DNA of 64,000 nt from positions 1 to 64,000 of the forward strand of contig NZ_NMQT01000077.1 of the NCBI RefSeq assembly GCF_002234405.1, read 5' to 3'. The DNA comes from Amycolatopsis thailandensis (GTDB lineage: Bacteria > Actinomycetota > Actinomycetes > Mycobacteriales > Pseudonocardiaceae). Numbering within the stretch: the first letter of the stretch is position 1; every line of letters starts with the position of its first letter. Under the pieces are notes generated by a model that was given only the letters and a program-made list of their open reading frames with translations, searched no databases and was not told the origin of the DNA. Positions 26,938 to 36,616 of the stretch are shown in pieces. The position numbers and the translations under genes were made by a program.

Positions 26938-29523
26938 ATGGCGCGGCAGGGCAATGGTTTTGTCGGACGCCGTGCGGAGTTGACCGCGCTCGCCGGCGCG
27001 GCGGCGGTCGCCGCGGGCCCGGCGCCCTTGTCGGTGCTGTCCGGCGAGCGCGACGCGGGCAAGTCGGCGACCTTGACACAGCTCGGCCGTCGATTGCGTG
27101 AAGGAGGCGTCACCACCCTTTGCGTTTCGTGTGACAGCCCTCTTCCGGCGTGGGACCGCTACGGGATCACCTTGCTCGTCGCCGCGATCCGGGGCGCCTT
27201 CGAATCCTTCGCGGGTCGTCCACGGCTTTCCGAAGCCGTCGACGCCGTGGTCCGCCAGTGCCAGGAGGAGGCCTATGCCTCGGCCTGGGATCGTTACCGG
27301 CTGCTCAACGCCGTGGGTGGGTTGTTCGCCCGGCTCGGCGGGACGCGCCGGGTCGTGGTGCTTCTCGACGACGCGGATCTGCTGGCCGAGCCGGAACCGG
27401 TGCTCACCGCCCTGCAGCGGTTCGGCAGGCCGGTCGTGGCCGCCTGCACGCCCGGCGGGCCGGTGGCCGGACGGCTGCGCACTCTGGCGGACACCGTCGT
27501 CGAACTCGGGGCGCTCACCGAGGAAGAGTCCGAGAGGCTCCTGCGCAAAGCCATCGGCTCTCCGGTCGACATCGCGCTTCGGGACGCCGTGCGATCCGCG
27601 CTCGGTCCGCTCTGGGGGAATCCGGGGACCCTGCTGTCCACTGTGGCCGATCTGCGACGGCGGGGACGGCTCGTTCCGGTCTGCGGAGCGGTCTGCCTCC
27701 GCGAGCCCGGCCGCGACGTCTGTCTCGCTCCGGACCACCACCTGCTGGAGACGGTCTCGGAGTTCGGCGCGGACGGACGGGATCTCGTGCTGCTCGCCGC
27801 CGGGCGGGGCGGCCTGGACATCGACGGTCTCCCGGTGCTCGCGATGGCGACGGGTGGTTCGCCCACCGGCTTCACCCGGCGGGCCGACGCGCTGGTCCGC
27901 GCCGGGGTGCTGCACACCCGCGCCCCCGGCCGGTTGACCTGCCTCTGTCCCGCGCTGGCCGCCTCGGTCGTCGAGCAGACCGGAGCGGACCGGGTCACCT
28001 GGTTGCACCGCATGATCGCGCGCCAGCTGCTCGACGCGCGGTCCCGGTACTCGCGCCCGATCTCCATCCTCGCCGAGCACGTCGTCGCCGCGGGCCGGGC
28101 GCTCGCGCCCCGCCCGGAACTCGTCGGCCTGCTTCGCGACGACGAGGTTCGGCTCCAGCCGTTCGACCGGTCGAAGCTGATCGCCCACCGCTATGCGTCC
28201 TGGTGGCACACCGAACCGGGTGGGGAACGTGATCGGGCGTGGACCGAACTGGTGCGCCTGCTGGCCCGTTCCGGTGCGCCGATCGAGCTGGCGGGCCTGC
28301 TCCTGGAGCAGGACGGGGGTTCCGGCGGGACGCAGGTTGCGGCCGCGGCCATGGTGTCGCTCTGCGCGGGAACGGCGGTGTCCACCGAACCGCCGGTGGC
28401 GCAGGGCCCGGTCGTGAACCGGTGGCTGTCCGGTGCCCCCGTCCGGTTCGAAGACGTCTTGGCGGGATTCGCCGTTCTCGGTGCCCCCGTCGCCGAGGTG
28501 GCGGTCGCGGACGCCCGGGTCGAAGCGGCCTGCGCCTCCGGCGACCTGGTCCCCGCGCTCGATCTGGTCCTCGGGCCGGACCACCGGCTGCCCGCGCACG
28601 GGCCGCTGGCGGCCTATCACCGCGTGTACGGCGGCTACCTCGACGGTGACTGGGACGAGGCGCTCAGCGCGGCCCGCGAGGTGGAGCTCGACCCCGCTTC
28701 GCCGGAACCACTGCGGACGCGGACGCGGCTGCTGGCGGCCGAGATCTGCGGCTGGCGCGGGGACGAACGCGGCGCCGCGGCCTGGCTCGACAAGGCGAAA
28801 GCGGCGGAGGTTTCCCCGTTGGCGTGGTGGGCGGCCAAGGGGCCGCGTGTCGTGAGCGGGACGGCGTCCGAAGCCCTGGACGAAGGCTGGGCGCTTTACC
28901 GAGCGGGGGCGGGGCTGCCCGACGAAGCGGGGATCCTGCGCTCGCTCACGCGCTTGCTGCTCATCTCGGCGGAGTACCGGGAAGCGCACTGGATTCGCCG
29001 GTTGCGCTCCGAGGCCGACGCACAGCACCAACGGTTCGGGTCGCGGTGGAGCGCCGAGGTGACCGCTCTCGCCCATGGCCTCGCCGAGGACGCGCGAGTC
29101 GGTTCGGCCGCCGTGGTGGAGCTGGTCCGGGCCAGGGGAGACCGGTTCGGGCTGGCCACCGTCTGCCTGGCGGTGGGCAGGATCGCCGACGAACCGCTCG
29201 AACTGCTCACCGAAGCCTACGAGATCGCTCAGGATCTGGGCGCGACCAAACTGGCGGCGGCCGTCCGGCAGGCGATGGCCGACCGCGACCTGACCGTGCC
29301 GGTCGTCCGGGCCAAGAGCCTCGAACTGTCCGAGATCGAGTTGCGCATCATCGGGTTCGTCCGGCAGGGACGGACGAACAGGCAGATCGCCGGGAGCCTC
29401 CAGATGAGCGAGAAGACCGTCGAAAAGTACCTCACCCGGCTCTACAGCAAGGTGGGCTGCCGCAACCGGTACGGCTTGGCGACGTCCGATCTGGACGGCT
29501 GGACCGAGCAGGTCGGGGCATGA
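26938..29523 (+). CDS. Large ATP-binding LuxR-family regulator (LAL 2)
   Basis: An 861-residue STAND/LAL-type regulator starting FVGRRAELTALAG, the typical N-terminal motif of this family. Walker A is GERDAGKS (residues 36-43) and Walker B-like VVVLLDDADLL follows. The centre is Ala/Leu-rich helical repeats, and the C-terminus is a LuxR helix-turn-helix (LSEIELRIIGFVRQG, TNRQIAGSLQMSEKTVEKYLTRL). It lies 40 bp upstream of the beta-helix/EccA-like gene on the same strand, so it may be co-transcribed with it and regulate the ESX accessory block. It is paralogous in layout to LAL 1, but unlike LAL 1 it keeps the Walker A lysine, so this is the partner more likely to bind ATP normally. Confidence 0.9.
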   Translation: MARQGNGFVGRRAELTALAGAAAVAAGPAPLSVLSGERDAGKSATLTQLGRRLREGGVTTLCVSCDSPLPAWDRYGITLLVAAIRGAFESFAGRPRLSEAVDAVVRQCQEEAYASAWDRYRLLNAVGGLFARLGGTRRVVVLLDDADLLAEPEPVLTALQRFGRPVVAACTPGGPVAGRLRTLADTVVELGALTEEESERLLRKAIGSPVDIALRDAVRSALGPLWGNPGTLLSTVADLRRRGRLVPVCGAVCLREPGRDVCLAPDHHLLETVSEFGADGRDLVLLAAGRGGLDIDGLPVLAMATGGSPTGFTRRADALVRAGVLHTRAPGRLTCLCPALAASVVEQTGADRVTWLHRMIARQLLDARSRYSRPISILAEHVVAAGRALAPRPELVGLLRDDEVRLQPFDRSKLIAHRYASWWHTEPGGERDRAWTELVRLLARSGAPIELAGLLLEQDGGSGGTQVAAAAMVSLCAGTAVSTEPPVAQGPVVNRWLSGAPVRFEDVLAGFAVLGAPVAEVAVADARVEAACASGDLVPALDLVLGPDHRLPAHGPLAAYHRVYGGYLDGDWDEALSAAREVELDPASPEPLRTRTRLLAAEICGWRGDERGAAAWLDKAKAAEVSPLAWWAAKGPRVVSGTASEALDEGWALYRAGAGLPDEAGILRSLTRLLLISAEYREAHWIRRLRSEADAQHQRFGSRWSAEVTALAHGLAEDARVGSAAVVELVRARGDRFGLATVCLAVGRIADEPLELLTEAYEIAQDLGATKLAAAVRQAMADRDLTVPVVRAKSLELSEIELRIIGFVRQGRTNRQIAGSLQMSEKTVEKYLTRLYSKVGCRNRYGLATSDLDGWTEQVGA

Positions 29524-29563
29524 GCACGCGAACCGGGACAGGCCCGGAGGAGGAACGCGGAAC

Positions 29564-31972
29564 GTGAACCAGAACGTCATCATGGTCGCGCAGGGGCCGG
29601 GCAACGGCTACCGGCGCATCGGCGACGCGGTGGCCGCCGCTCCGCACGGCGCGGTGATCGTCGTGGGGCCGGGCCGGTACGCCGAGAACCTGGTGCTCAC
29701 CAGGCCGGTCACGATCACCGCCGAGGACGGGCTCGGTTCGGTGCGGGTGGCCCCGCCTTCTGGGGTCGCGGTGATCCTCGACTCGGATTCCGCGGCACTC
29801 GCCGGGCTGACGATCGCCTCGGCCGACGAGGAGAATCCCGCGATCCTGGTCGCTCGCGGGCAGTTGAGCGTCTCGGAATGCGCGGTGCGGGCGGAGGGCT
29901 GGACGACCGTGTTCGCCGCGGCGCAGGGCACCCTCCTCATGAGGAACTGCGAGATCGGCAACTCCGTCGGCGCGGGGGTGGTCGTCACCTCACCCGAAGG
30001 CGGAGTGCTCGACGCCTGCCGCCTGGAAGCGCTCGGGACCTCAGGGGTCGTCGTCGCGGAGGACGGGGTGCTGCTCATGCGCTCCTGCTCCGTCGACACC
30101 GCGGCGGGGAACGGGATCTGCCTCAACGGACGCGGAAAGCTGACCGTCGAGGACACGACGGTCGCCCGCGCCGCGAAGCCCGCGGTCGCCGTCGAGCAGG
30201 AGGCGACGCTCACCGCCACCCGGCTGACCGTGTCCGACGCCGAAACCGTCGGGTTCTATCTCGCGAGCTCGAAACCGGTGGTGCTGGAGGAGTGCGTGGT
30301 CGAGCGATCCGCTGCCGACGGCATCTTCGTGGCGGAGGGATGCGCCCCGGTGCTGCGGGGCTGCGCCGTGCGGACGGCCGGAAACCACGGCGTGCACTAC
30401 ACCGGCCGCGCGGCGGGGACCGCCACCGGCACCGAAGTGTCCGATGTGGACGGAGTGGGCATCGGCGTGAGCGCCCGGAGCGTGCCCGAATTCGACCGGG
30501 TCACCGTTTCCGCCTGCACGATCGCGGGGGTGCGCGTCGACGACGGCGCCGATCCGTTCTTCCGCCGCCTGCGAGTGCTCGGCTGTGACGGTGCGTCGGT
30601 CGAGGTGACCGGCGCGGCGAGGGGAACTTGGGAGAACCTCGAAGTCGAGGAAGGCCGCGGCGTGGGCATCATGGTGACCGACGGGGCCCGCCCCTCGATC
30701 ACCGGGCTGAGTCTCAGCCGCACGGCGGACGCCGGGGTGCGCGTGCTGGGCGCCGCGCTGACCCTGACCGACAGCGCCTTGTCCGGCACCGGTGCCGAAG
30801 GAGTGCACGCGGGCTCGGGAGCGGACGTGTCGGTGACCGGGAGCCGGGTCCACGGCAGTGCGGGAGCCGGATGCCTGTTCGCCGACGGCGCTTCGGGCAC
30901 CATCACCGATTCGGAGTTCACCGGTGGATCGGCCGACGGGATCCGGCTGGACACCGAAGAGGCGGTCCGCGTCTCCGGCTGCACGGTTCGCGACAATCAC
31001 GCGAGCGGGTTGCGCCAGACCCATCCGAATCCGGCCATCGAGGTGCACGGTCTCGTCTCCGGCGGCAATCTGGCCCCCGACGCCTACGGCACTTCCGCTT
31101 CGGCGGGCGCGGCGGCTCCCGCCGCGCGGCCGGATCAGCCGGCGGCGGCCGCCCGGAACAGCGTGGCGGACCCGCTGGCCGAGATGCAGACGCTGGTCGG
31201 CCTCGCCGGGGTCAAACGGGAGGTCAACTCCCTGATCAACCTCAACAAGATGGCGCAGCGCCGCAAGGACGCGGGGCTCTCGGCGCCGCCGATGGCGCGC
31301 CACCTGGTCTTCGCCGGGGCACCGGGCACCGGGAAGACGACCGTCGCCCGGCTCTACGGTCAGGTGCTCGCGCAGCTGGGCGTCCTTCGCAAGGGACACC
31401 TGATCGAGGTCGCGAGGGCCGATCTGGTCGCGCAGATCATCGGCGGTACGGCGATCAAGACGACCGAAGCCTTCAACACCGCGCTCGGCGGGGTGCTGTT
31501 CATCGACGAGGCGTACACGCTGAGCTCCGGTTCGGGCAAGGGCGGGACCGGCCCGGATTTCGGTCGTGAGGCGATCGACACCCTGGTCAAGCTCATGGAG
31601 GACCATCGCGACGACGTCGTGGTGATCGCCGCCGGGTACTCGAACGAGATGCTGAGTTTCCTCGAGGCCAACCCCGGGATGGAGTCGCGGTTCAGCCGCA
31701 CGATCGAGTTCGCCAACTACACGCCGGACGAACTGGTGACGATCGTGCGGGTGCAGTGCGCGAAGCACGACTACCGGCTGACCGAGGACGCCGTCGAAGT
31801 CCTGCTCAAGTACTTCGACGCGATCCCGAAGGACGGCACGTTCGGCAACGGCCGGACCGCGCGCCGGGTGTTCGAGCGGATGACCGATCGCCAGGCCTCG
31901 CGGCTGGCCGAGATCGACGATCCCTCGTCGGCGGACATGACGTTGCTGACCGCGGCCGACGTCGAAACCTGA
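29564..31972 (+). CDS. Right-handed beta-helix protein fused to an EccA-like AAA+ ATPase
   Basis: An 802-residue two-part protein. Residues about 15-500 are a pectate-lyase-like right-handed parallel beta-helix with many repeats of the kind GVVVAEDG / GNGICLNGRG / DGIFVAEG. After an Ala/Pro linker (about 505-525), residues 530-800 form an AAA+ domain of the CbxX/EccA type: LVGLAGVKREV, Walker A APGTGKTT (about 586-593), Walker B GVLFIDEAY (about 644-652), AAGYSNEM, ESRFSRTIEF and GNGRTARRVFE. EccA ATPases assist ESX/type VII export in the cytoplasm; the standard EccA has a TPR N-terminus, so the beta-helix is a replacement. The GTG start at 29564 follows GGAGGAAC. It precedes the pseudo-ART 2 and mycosin genes on the same strand, which supports a T7SS role. 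Confidence 0.9.
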   Translation: MNQNVIMVAQGPGNGYRRIGDAVAAAPHGAVIVVGPGRYAENLVLTRPVTITAEDGLGSVRVAPPSGVAVILDSDSAALAGLTIASADEENPAILVARGQLSVSECAVRAEGWTTVFAAAQGTLLMRNCEIGNSVGAGVVVTSPEGGVLDACRLEALGTSGVVVAEDGVLLMRSCSVDTAAGNGICLNGRGKLTVEDTTVARAAKPAVAVEQEATLTATRLTVSDAETVGFYLASSKPVVLEECVVERSAADGIFVAEGCAPVLRGCAVRTAGNHGVHYTGRAAGTATGTEVSDVDGVGIGVSARSVPEFDRVTVSACTIAGVRVDDGADPFFRRLRVLGCDGASVEVTGAARGTWENLEVEEGRGVGIMVTDGARPSITGLSLSRTADAGVRVLGAALTLTDSALSGTGAEGVHAGSGADVSVTGSRVHGSAGAGCLFADGASGTITDSEFTGGSADGIRLDTEEAVRVSGCTVRDNHASGLRQTHPNPAIEVHGLVSGGNLAPDAYGTSASAGAAAPAARPDQPAAAARNSVADPLAEMQTLVGLAGVKREVNSLINLNKMAQRRKDAGLSAPPMARHLVFAGAPGTGKTTVARLYGQVLAQLGVLRKGHLIEVARADLVAQIIGGTAIKTTEAFNTALGGVLFIDEAYTLSSGSGKGGTGPDFGREAIDTLVKLMEDHRDDVVVIAAGYSNEMLSFLEANPGMESRFSRTIEFANYTPDELVTIVRVQCAKHDYRLTEDAVEVLLKYFDAIPKDGTFGNGRTARRVFERMTDRQASRLAEIDDPSSADMTLLTAADVET

Positions 31973-32031
31973 GAGACCGGACCGGACACGGCGCCACCCG
32001 GTGCCGGAGCTGGAAAAGCTGGAGCGAGAAG

Positions 32032-34557
32032 ATGGCTGAAGATTCCGCGGCCGCGCTGGTCGCCGACCGCTGCGGGGCGCACCTGCTCGTGCGGGAGCGC
32101 CATGAAACCGTGGACCACGCGGGACGGTTCGCGTGGCCGCCCGTCGTGGACGGGCAGTTGTTCGTGCTGGTCTCGCCGGTCGCCGCCAGAAATCCTTCGG
32201 TCTTCGGTGTCCTCCCGGATCTGGTGGGGGTCGCCCGGCGGGAGACCGGCGCCCTCACCGTCCGGATCGGGCTTCCCCGGCTGGGGGCGCACACGGCGAT
32301 CGCGCAGCGGCTCGCCGACCGGCTCGGTACCGACCTGTTCGCCGCGGACGGTGGCTTCCTCGACCGGCCGGGCGCGGCCCTGTTCGCCGGGCACGGGACC
32401 GGCGGTACCGGCTGGCGCCTGTTCCGGCCGGGGCAGGGGGCCGAGTTCGGCGGGATGCGGCATCCGCGGCCGGGGTGGGAACTCGCCGTGGCCGCTCAGC
32501 CGTTCGTGCGGGGACCGGTCGCGGTGGAGCCGGTACCCGCCGGGCTGGTCGTCCGCGACCTGCGGACGGCTCCCACGAAGCTGTCCGACCCGGTGGCTTG
32601 GATTCCGGTGGACCCACGCGCGCCCCGGGTGTTCGTCGGCGGTCAGGGGGTGGCGCCTTCCCCCGCGGCGGTCGCCGAGGTGCTCCGATCGCTGCCGGAG
32701 TCCTTCGTGCTCGTTCCAGGGGAACCCGCGGTGGCGGGTTACGCGTGGCTCGCGGAGACCACCTTGCGCCTCGGGCGGGACCTCGTGACCGTTCCGGGCG
32801 GGTTCTCGACCGCGGGGCCCGGCAACCGGCCGCCGCGGACGCGGTTCCCGTCGTTCGCCACCTTGCTCCGCCAGCCGATGGGCGGCGGGGACCAGATGGT
32901 CCTCGACGTCGTGCCCCCTCCCGCAGGTTGGGAGCGGGTCGGTCCCAGCACCTACGGGCTGGGTGACGTGCGGGCCGACGTCGTGCCCTCGGGCCTGGTC
33001 GTCCGCTCCGGAGCTGCGGACCCGGCTTCGACCGCGCTGCCGTTCGATCCGGCAGGCTGGACCCTGCAGCTGGGCACCCCCGGATCCCGGGTCGACCGCG
33101 TTCTTCTGCACGCGGTGGAGAAGCTGCTGTCCGGGCTGGACCCCGCCTTGCGGGCACGGGCCAGGTTCCGCGTCGCCGGCGAGCCGGACGACTCGACCAG
33201 GGCGGTTCTCTCCCGGCTCGCCGCGACGGGCGGCCCCTCGACGGCGAAGGCCGCACCGCACCGGAATCCGGCACCCGTCGACCCCGCGCCTGCCGCCCCG
33301 GCGCCCATCGCTCAGGCTCCGGCCGCCCCGGCGGCGGAACCGGTCACGCCCGCCACACCGCCGAACGCTCCGGCGGTGCCGAGCGCGGCCGCGGCGGCGA
33401 GGATCGCGACGATGTCGGCGATGCCCATTCCGACGGTCTCCGGGATGCCGGGCACCCGGCCCGGCCCCGTCGCCGAGGCGCCTCCGGCACGCGGGGAGGA
33501 GCCCGCTCCGCCACCGCCCGCCGACCCGCGGCCGGTCACCCCACCGGCGACCGGTGGTCCCCCCAGCGCGCCGGAGCCGTCGCCCTACCCGCCAGAACCG
33601 CTCGTGCCGCCCGCCGCGCAAGGCTCTCCCGGACGTGCCGGGACCGATCCGGCGCCAAGCGCACCACCCGTCCCCGTGACGCCGCGGCGCGACCCGCTCT
33701 CGGTGGCTCCGGGACCGACGCCGCTGGCGGTCGCCGACCGGGGCAGCAAAGCGACGGAGCAGGCCAGTTTCACCGCGGCGGCTGGGCACGACTTCAGCGA
33801 GGCCTTGGCCACCGTCAACGCGGCGCTGGCGACCTGGCCGTCGATGCGGCAGGACGATTCGGCCGGGGTGAAGGCCGATTACGCCGCGGTGTGCCTGTTC
33901 CTGGGCGAAGGCCGTGGTGGAGCGCAGGCTGTCAATGGAGCGGTCCGGTCCGGCCAGGAGAACGGCTTGCCCGGTCAGCTCGAGTGCCTGTCCTCGGGGA
34001 TCCGCCGCCTGCCGATGCACCGGCGGCCGGTCCTGCGCCAGAGCCGGTCCGATGAGCCGGTCGAACCTGGTTCGGTGCACGTCGAGCCCGGATTCCTCAC
34101 GGCGAGTCTCGACCTGGACGTCACGGTCACCGACGCCGCTGTCGATGTGCTGATCTGGCCCGCCACGGCCCGGCGCACCACGGAGCTGCTGGGCCAGCGA
34201 ACACCGGACGAAGTGGTGTTCGGTGCCGGAGCGCGGTTCAAGGCGCTGGCGGTGCGCCGCGCCGACGACAGCGAGGATCCGGACGTCGAGGGCCCCCGGG
34301 CTCCGCGGATCGCGGTCCTGCTGCGCGAGCTGGCGCCGGGCGAGGTCCCCGGCGACACCACCGAACTCGACGAACGCGATCAACGGGCGCTCGGCAAACT
34401 CGACGCGGTGCTGGCCCGGCGGCGGAAGAACACCCTCCGGCTGGTGGACGGTCCCGGGGCGGTCGCCCGGCTGACCAGCCCACTCGTCGAATGGGACGCC
34501 GAGACCATGGCGGCACCGGGACGGGCGGGCGGGCAATCGACCGTGATGGCGTCATGA
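32032..34557 (+). CDS. Large protein of unknown function with degenerate ADP-ribosyltransferase-like C-terminus (pseudo-ART 2)
   Basis: An 841-residue protein. The first 410 residues contain repeated modules (IAQRLADRLGTDLFA, GWRLFRPGQGAEF, VAVEPVPAGLVVRD) like those of the gene at 20700. A Pro/Ala-rich linker spans about 410-580. The C-terminal part (about 605-775) follows the ADP-ribosyltransferase order: a helix with ADYAAVCLFL and VNGAVRSG, the RRPVLRQSR strand with a candidate Arg, FLTASLDLDV in the STS position, VLIWPATARRTTELL, and DEVVFGAGARFKAL. The usual (Q/E)XE before VVF reads PDE, so catalytic residues are incomplete. The ATG at 32032 has GGAG upstream. It overlaps mycP by ATGA. 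A role as a T7SS-associated scaffold or immunity-like protein is speculation. Confidence 0.72.
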   Translation: MAEDSAAALVADRCGAHLLVRERHETVDHAGRFAWPPVVDGQLFVLVSPVAARNPSVFGVLPDLVGVARRETGALTVRIGLPRLGAHTAIAQRLADRLGTDLFAADGGFLDRPGAALFAGHGTGGTGWRLFRPGQGAEFGGMRHPRPGWELAVAAQPFVRGPVAVEPVPAGLVVRDLRTAPTKLSDPVAWIPVDPRAPRVFVGGQGVAPSPAAVAEVLRSLPESFVLVPGEPAVAGYAWLAETTLRLGRDLVTVPGGFSTAGPGNRPPRTRFPSFATLLRQPMGGGDQMVLDVVPPPAGWERVGPSTYGLGDVRADVVPSGLVVRSGAADPASTALPFDPAGWTLQLGTPGSRVDRVLLHAVEKLLSGLDPALRARARFRVAGEPDDSTRAVLSRLAATGGPSTAKAAPHRNPAPVDPAPAAPAPIAQAPAAPAAEPVTPATPPNAPAVPSAAAAARIATMSAMPIPTVSGMPGTRPGPVAEAPPARGEEPAPPPPADPRPVTPPATGGPPSAPEPSPYPPEPLVPPAAQGSPGRAGTDPAPSAPPVPVTPRRDPLSVAPGPTPLAVADRGSKATEQASFTAAAGHDFSEALATVNAALATWPSMRQDDSAGVKADYAAVCLFLGEGRGGAQAVNGAVRSGQENGLPGQLECLSSGIRRLPMHRRPVLRQSRSDEPVEPGSVHVEPGFLTASLDLDVTVTDAAVDVLIWPATARRTTELLGQRTPDEVVFGAGARFKALAVRRADDSEDPDVEGPRAPRIAVLLRELAPGEVPGDTTELDERDQRALGKLDAVLARRRKNTLRLVDGPGAVARLTSPLVEWDAETMAAPGRAGGQSTVMAS

Positions 34558-35798
34558 GACCGCCACGGTTGCTCGAAACGACGGCGAGCCTGGCGGCCGT
34601 CGTCCTCCTCACCGTTTTCTCCGGTGCCCCGGCCTTCGCGCAGCAGCCTCCGCAGCCGCTGCCGACCGACCAGAAGGGCTGCCTCGGTCCGCCTCAAGGG
34701 ACCGAACGGTCGGCGCCGTGGGCCCAGCAACGGCTGGCACCGGAACGGGTCTGGCCGCTGACCACCGGGACCGGGATCACCGTCGGCATCGTCGACTCGG
34801 GGGTGGACGGCGGTTCACCACAGCTTTCGGGCGGGAAGGTGACCGCCGGGGTCGACGTCACGGCGCCAGGTGGGCGGGCGGACACGGACTGCTATGGCCA
34901 CGGCACGTTCGTGGCGGGGATCATCGCGGCCTCGCGGGACACCACCACCGGGTTCGCCGGTGTCGCGCCCGGCGCGTCGATCCTGCCGATCCGGTGCGCC
35001 AAACTCGGCGAGGACGGCTCCGCGCCGGTCCTGACGGCGGCGTCGCTGGGCGACGGCATCCGGGCGGCCGTGGACGGCGGCGCGCGCGTGATCAACGTGT
35101 CCGCTAGCACGACGGTGGACGATCCGAAACTGTCCAGCGCGGTGTCGTACGCGGCGAATCGCGACGTGGTGGTGGTCGCTTCCGCGGCCAACAGCGCGCA
35201 ACAGGGCGATCCGGTGACCTATCCCGCCGCGTACCCCGGGGTCATCGCGGTGGGGGCGATCGACCGGGATGGCAAGCACGCCGACTTCTCCCAGACAGGG
35301 TCCTTCCTGTCGCTCGTCGCTCCCGGTGTCGGGGTGACGAGCATCGGCCCCGGCGGGCCGGGGCAGTGGCAGGGCACCGGGACGAGCTATTCGGCGCCGT
35401 TCGTCGCCGGTGCCGCGGCGCTGGTGCGGGCCTACCATCCGCAGCTCAGCGCGGGCCAGGTCAAGCATCGGCTCCAGGTGACCGCCGATCCGCCCGCGGC
35501 CGCTCGTCCCGATCCCGGGCTTGGCTGGGGCACGGTGAACGTCGTGGCGGCCGTGACCAGGGTGCTCCCGGAGGAGGCCGGTGTCCTGAGGCAGCTGGCG
35601 AGCCCGCCGCCGATGGGTCCCGTACCCGATCCCGAAGGCGAGGGGAACGGTCGAATGGTCGCGGTCCTCAGCCTGGTCGTCGCGGGGGCACTGGCCCTTG
35701 TGCTGGTGCCGGCCCTCCGGCTGATGCGTGGCGGCAGTGAACGGAACTGGGCGGTGCGGCGGACGGTGCGCGTCCGGTCGCGTGAAACTGGTCCTTGA
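34554..35798 (+). CDS. mycP: Mycosin, membrane-anchored S8 subtilisin-like protease of type VII secretion
   Basis: A 414-residue protein. The N-terminal signal peptide ends near AFAQQ. The catalytic triad of S8 peptidases is complete: D81 in GIVDSGVD, H116 in CYGHGTFVAG and S278 in GTSYSAPFVAG. A hydrophobic C-terminal helix (about 368-391, VLSLVVAGALALVLVP) followed by basic residues anchors it in the membrane with the protease outside. This layout is that of mycosins, which are required for stable ESX secretion systems and process some substrates. The start at 34554 overlaps the stop of the pseudo-ART 2 gene (ATGA), so the two are probably translated together. No other core ESX gene is adjacent, which is unusual for mycP. 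Confidence 0.93.
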   Translation: MRPPRLLETTASLAAVVLLTVFSGAPAFAQQPPQPLPTDQKGCLGPPQGTERSAPWAQQRLAPERVWPLTTGTGITVGIVDSGVDGGSPQLSGGKVTAGVDVTAPGGRADTDCYGHGTFVAGIIAASRDTTTGFAGVAPGASILPIRCAKLGEDGSAPVLTAASLGDGIRAAVDGGARVINVSASTTVDDPKLSSAVSYAANRDVVVVASAANSAQQGDPVTYPAAYPGVIAVGAIDRDGKHADFSQTGSFLSLVAPGVGVTSIGPGGPGQWQGTGTSYSAPFVAGAAALVRAYHPQLSAGQVKHRLQVTADPPAAARPDPGLGWGTVNVVAAVTRVLPEEAGVLRQLASPPPMGPVPDPEGEGNGRMVAVLSLVVAGALALVLVPALRLMRGGSERNWAVRRTVRVRSRETGP

Positions 35799-35895
35799 GA
35801 ACCAGCCGTCGGTGCGCCGGTCGGGCGATAGAGGTCAAGTGAAGTGTGCGAGCCCAGGCTTTCCTCACTGGTGAATCAGTCAGAGGGAGGCAGTC

Positions 35896-36546
35896 GTGGA
35901 GAGCGCCGAGGTCTTGGTGCACGCGCCCGACCCGTTCACGGCGTCCGGCGTCCGCACCCTGCTCGAACGGTCGCCTCACCTGCACGTTCGTGTCGACGAC
36001 CCTGAGCAGGACCGGGTCGACGCCCCGGACGTCACGGTGGTGGCGGTGGAGGGGGTCGCCGGTGTCGAGGTGTTCGCCTACCTCCGGCGGCTGCAGAACC
36101 GGCTCGGTGCCGACGCGGCGCTGAAGTGCGTGGTGGTCTGCCGGGAGTTCCGTGCCGAGGACATCCTCACCGCGGTGGAATGCGGTGTGGTCGCCTTCCT
36201 GCACCGCCAGGACGTCACCAACACCTCCCTCACCGCGATGGTCACCGCGGTGAGCAGGGGAGCGGCATTCCTGCCGGGCTCGCTCCAGGGCACCCTGCTC
36301 GAACGGTTGAACTGGCTGAGGACCGAGGTCCTCGATCCGGAGGGGCTGACGCTGTCCGGTCTCGAAGACCGTGAACTCGCGGTGCTCCGGCTCATAGCCG
36401 ACGGCTACCAGACCGAGGAGATGGCGGATCTGCTGCCTTACTCCGAGGGCACGATCAAGAACGTCCTCTACGGCTTCATCAACCGGATGGGACTGAATTC
36501 GCGGGCGCACGCGGTGGCGTACGCCTTCCGGACAGGCGCGATATGA
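35896..36546 (+). CDS. LuxR-type regulator with pseudo-receiver domain (1)
   Basis: A 216-residue protein with a response-regulator layout. Residues 1-120 resemble a receiver domain but lack key residues: where a phospho-acceptor Asp is expected the sequence reads DVTVVAVEG, and the switch Lys position reads FLHRQ. The C-terminal part is a LuxR helix-turn-helix (LSGLEDRELAVLRLIADGYQTEEMADLLPYS, split here as LEDRELAVLRL and TEEMADLL, then GTIKNVLYGFINRMGL). Phosphorylation-independent control is therefore likely. The GTG start at 35896 has GAGGCA just upstream. It lies 97 bp after mycP and 70 bp before a close paralogue, so the two form a tandem regulatory pair. Confidence 0.85.
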   Translation: MESAEVLVHAPDPFTASGVRTLLERSPHLHVRVDDPEQDRVDAPDVTVVAVEGVAGVEVFAYLRRLQNRLGADAALKCVVVCREFRAEDILTAVECGVVAFLHRQDVTNTSLTAMVTAVSRGAAFLPGSLQGTLLERLNWLRTEVLDPEGLTLSGLEDRELAVLRLIADGYQTEEMADLLPYSEGTIKNVLYGFINRMGLNSRAHAVAYAFRTGAI

Positions 36547-36616
36547 GGCGCTCCAGGTGATTCAGGGGCAGCGGATGTCGCATTCGGACAACAGATACAG
36601 CGAGCGGGAGGTTCTG

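Noticed and set aside
26878..29604. 908-codon minus-strand frame opposite LAL 2
   Set aside because: The plus strand encodes a clear STAND/LuxR protein; the minus frame gives Arg/Gly-rich low-information sequence.
31771..34536. 921-codon minus-strand frame opposite pseudo-ART 2, and the 575-codon frame at 30041-31768 opposite the EccA-like gene
   Set aside because: Both are antisense shadows; the plus strand has overlapping, coupled genes with recognisable domains.
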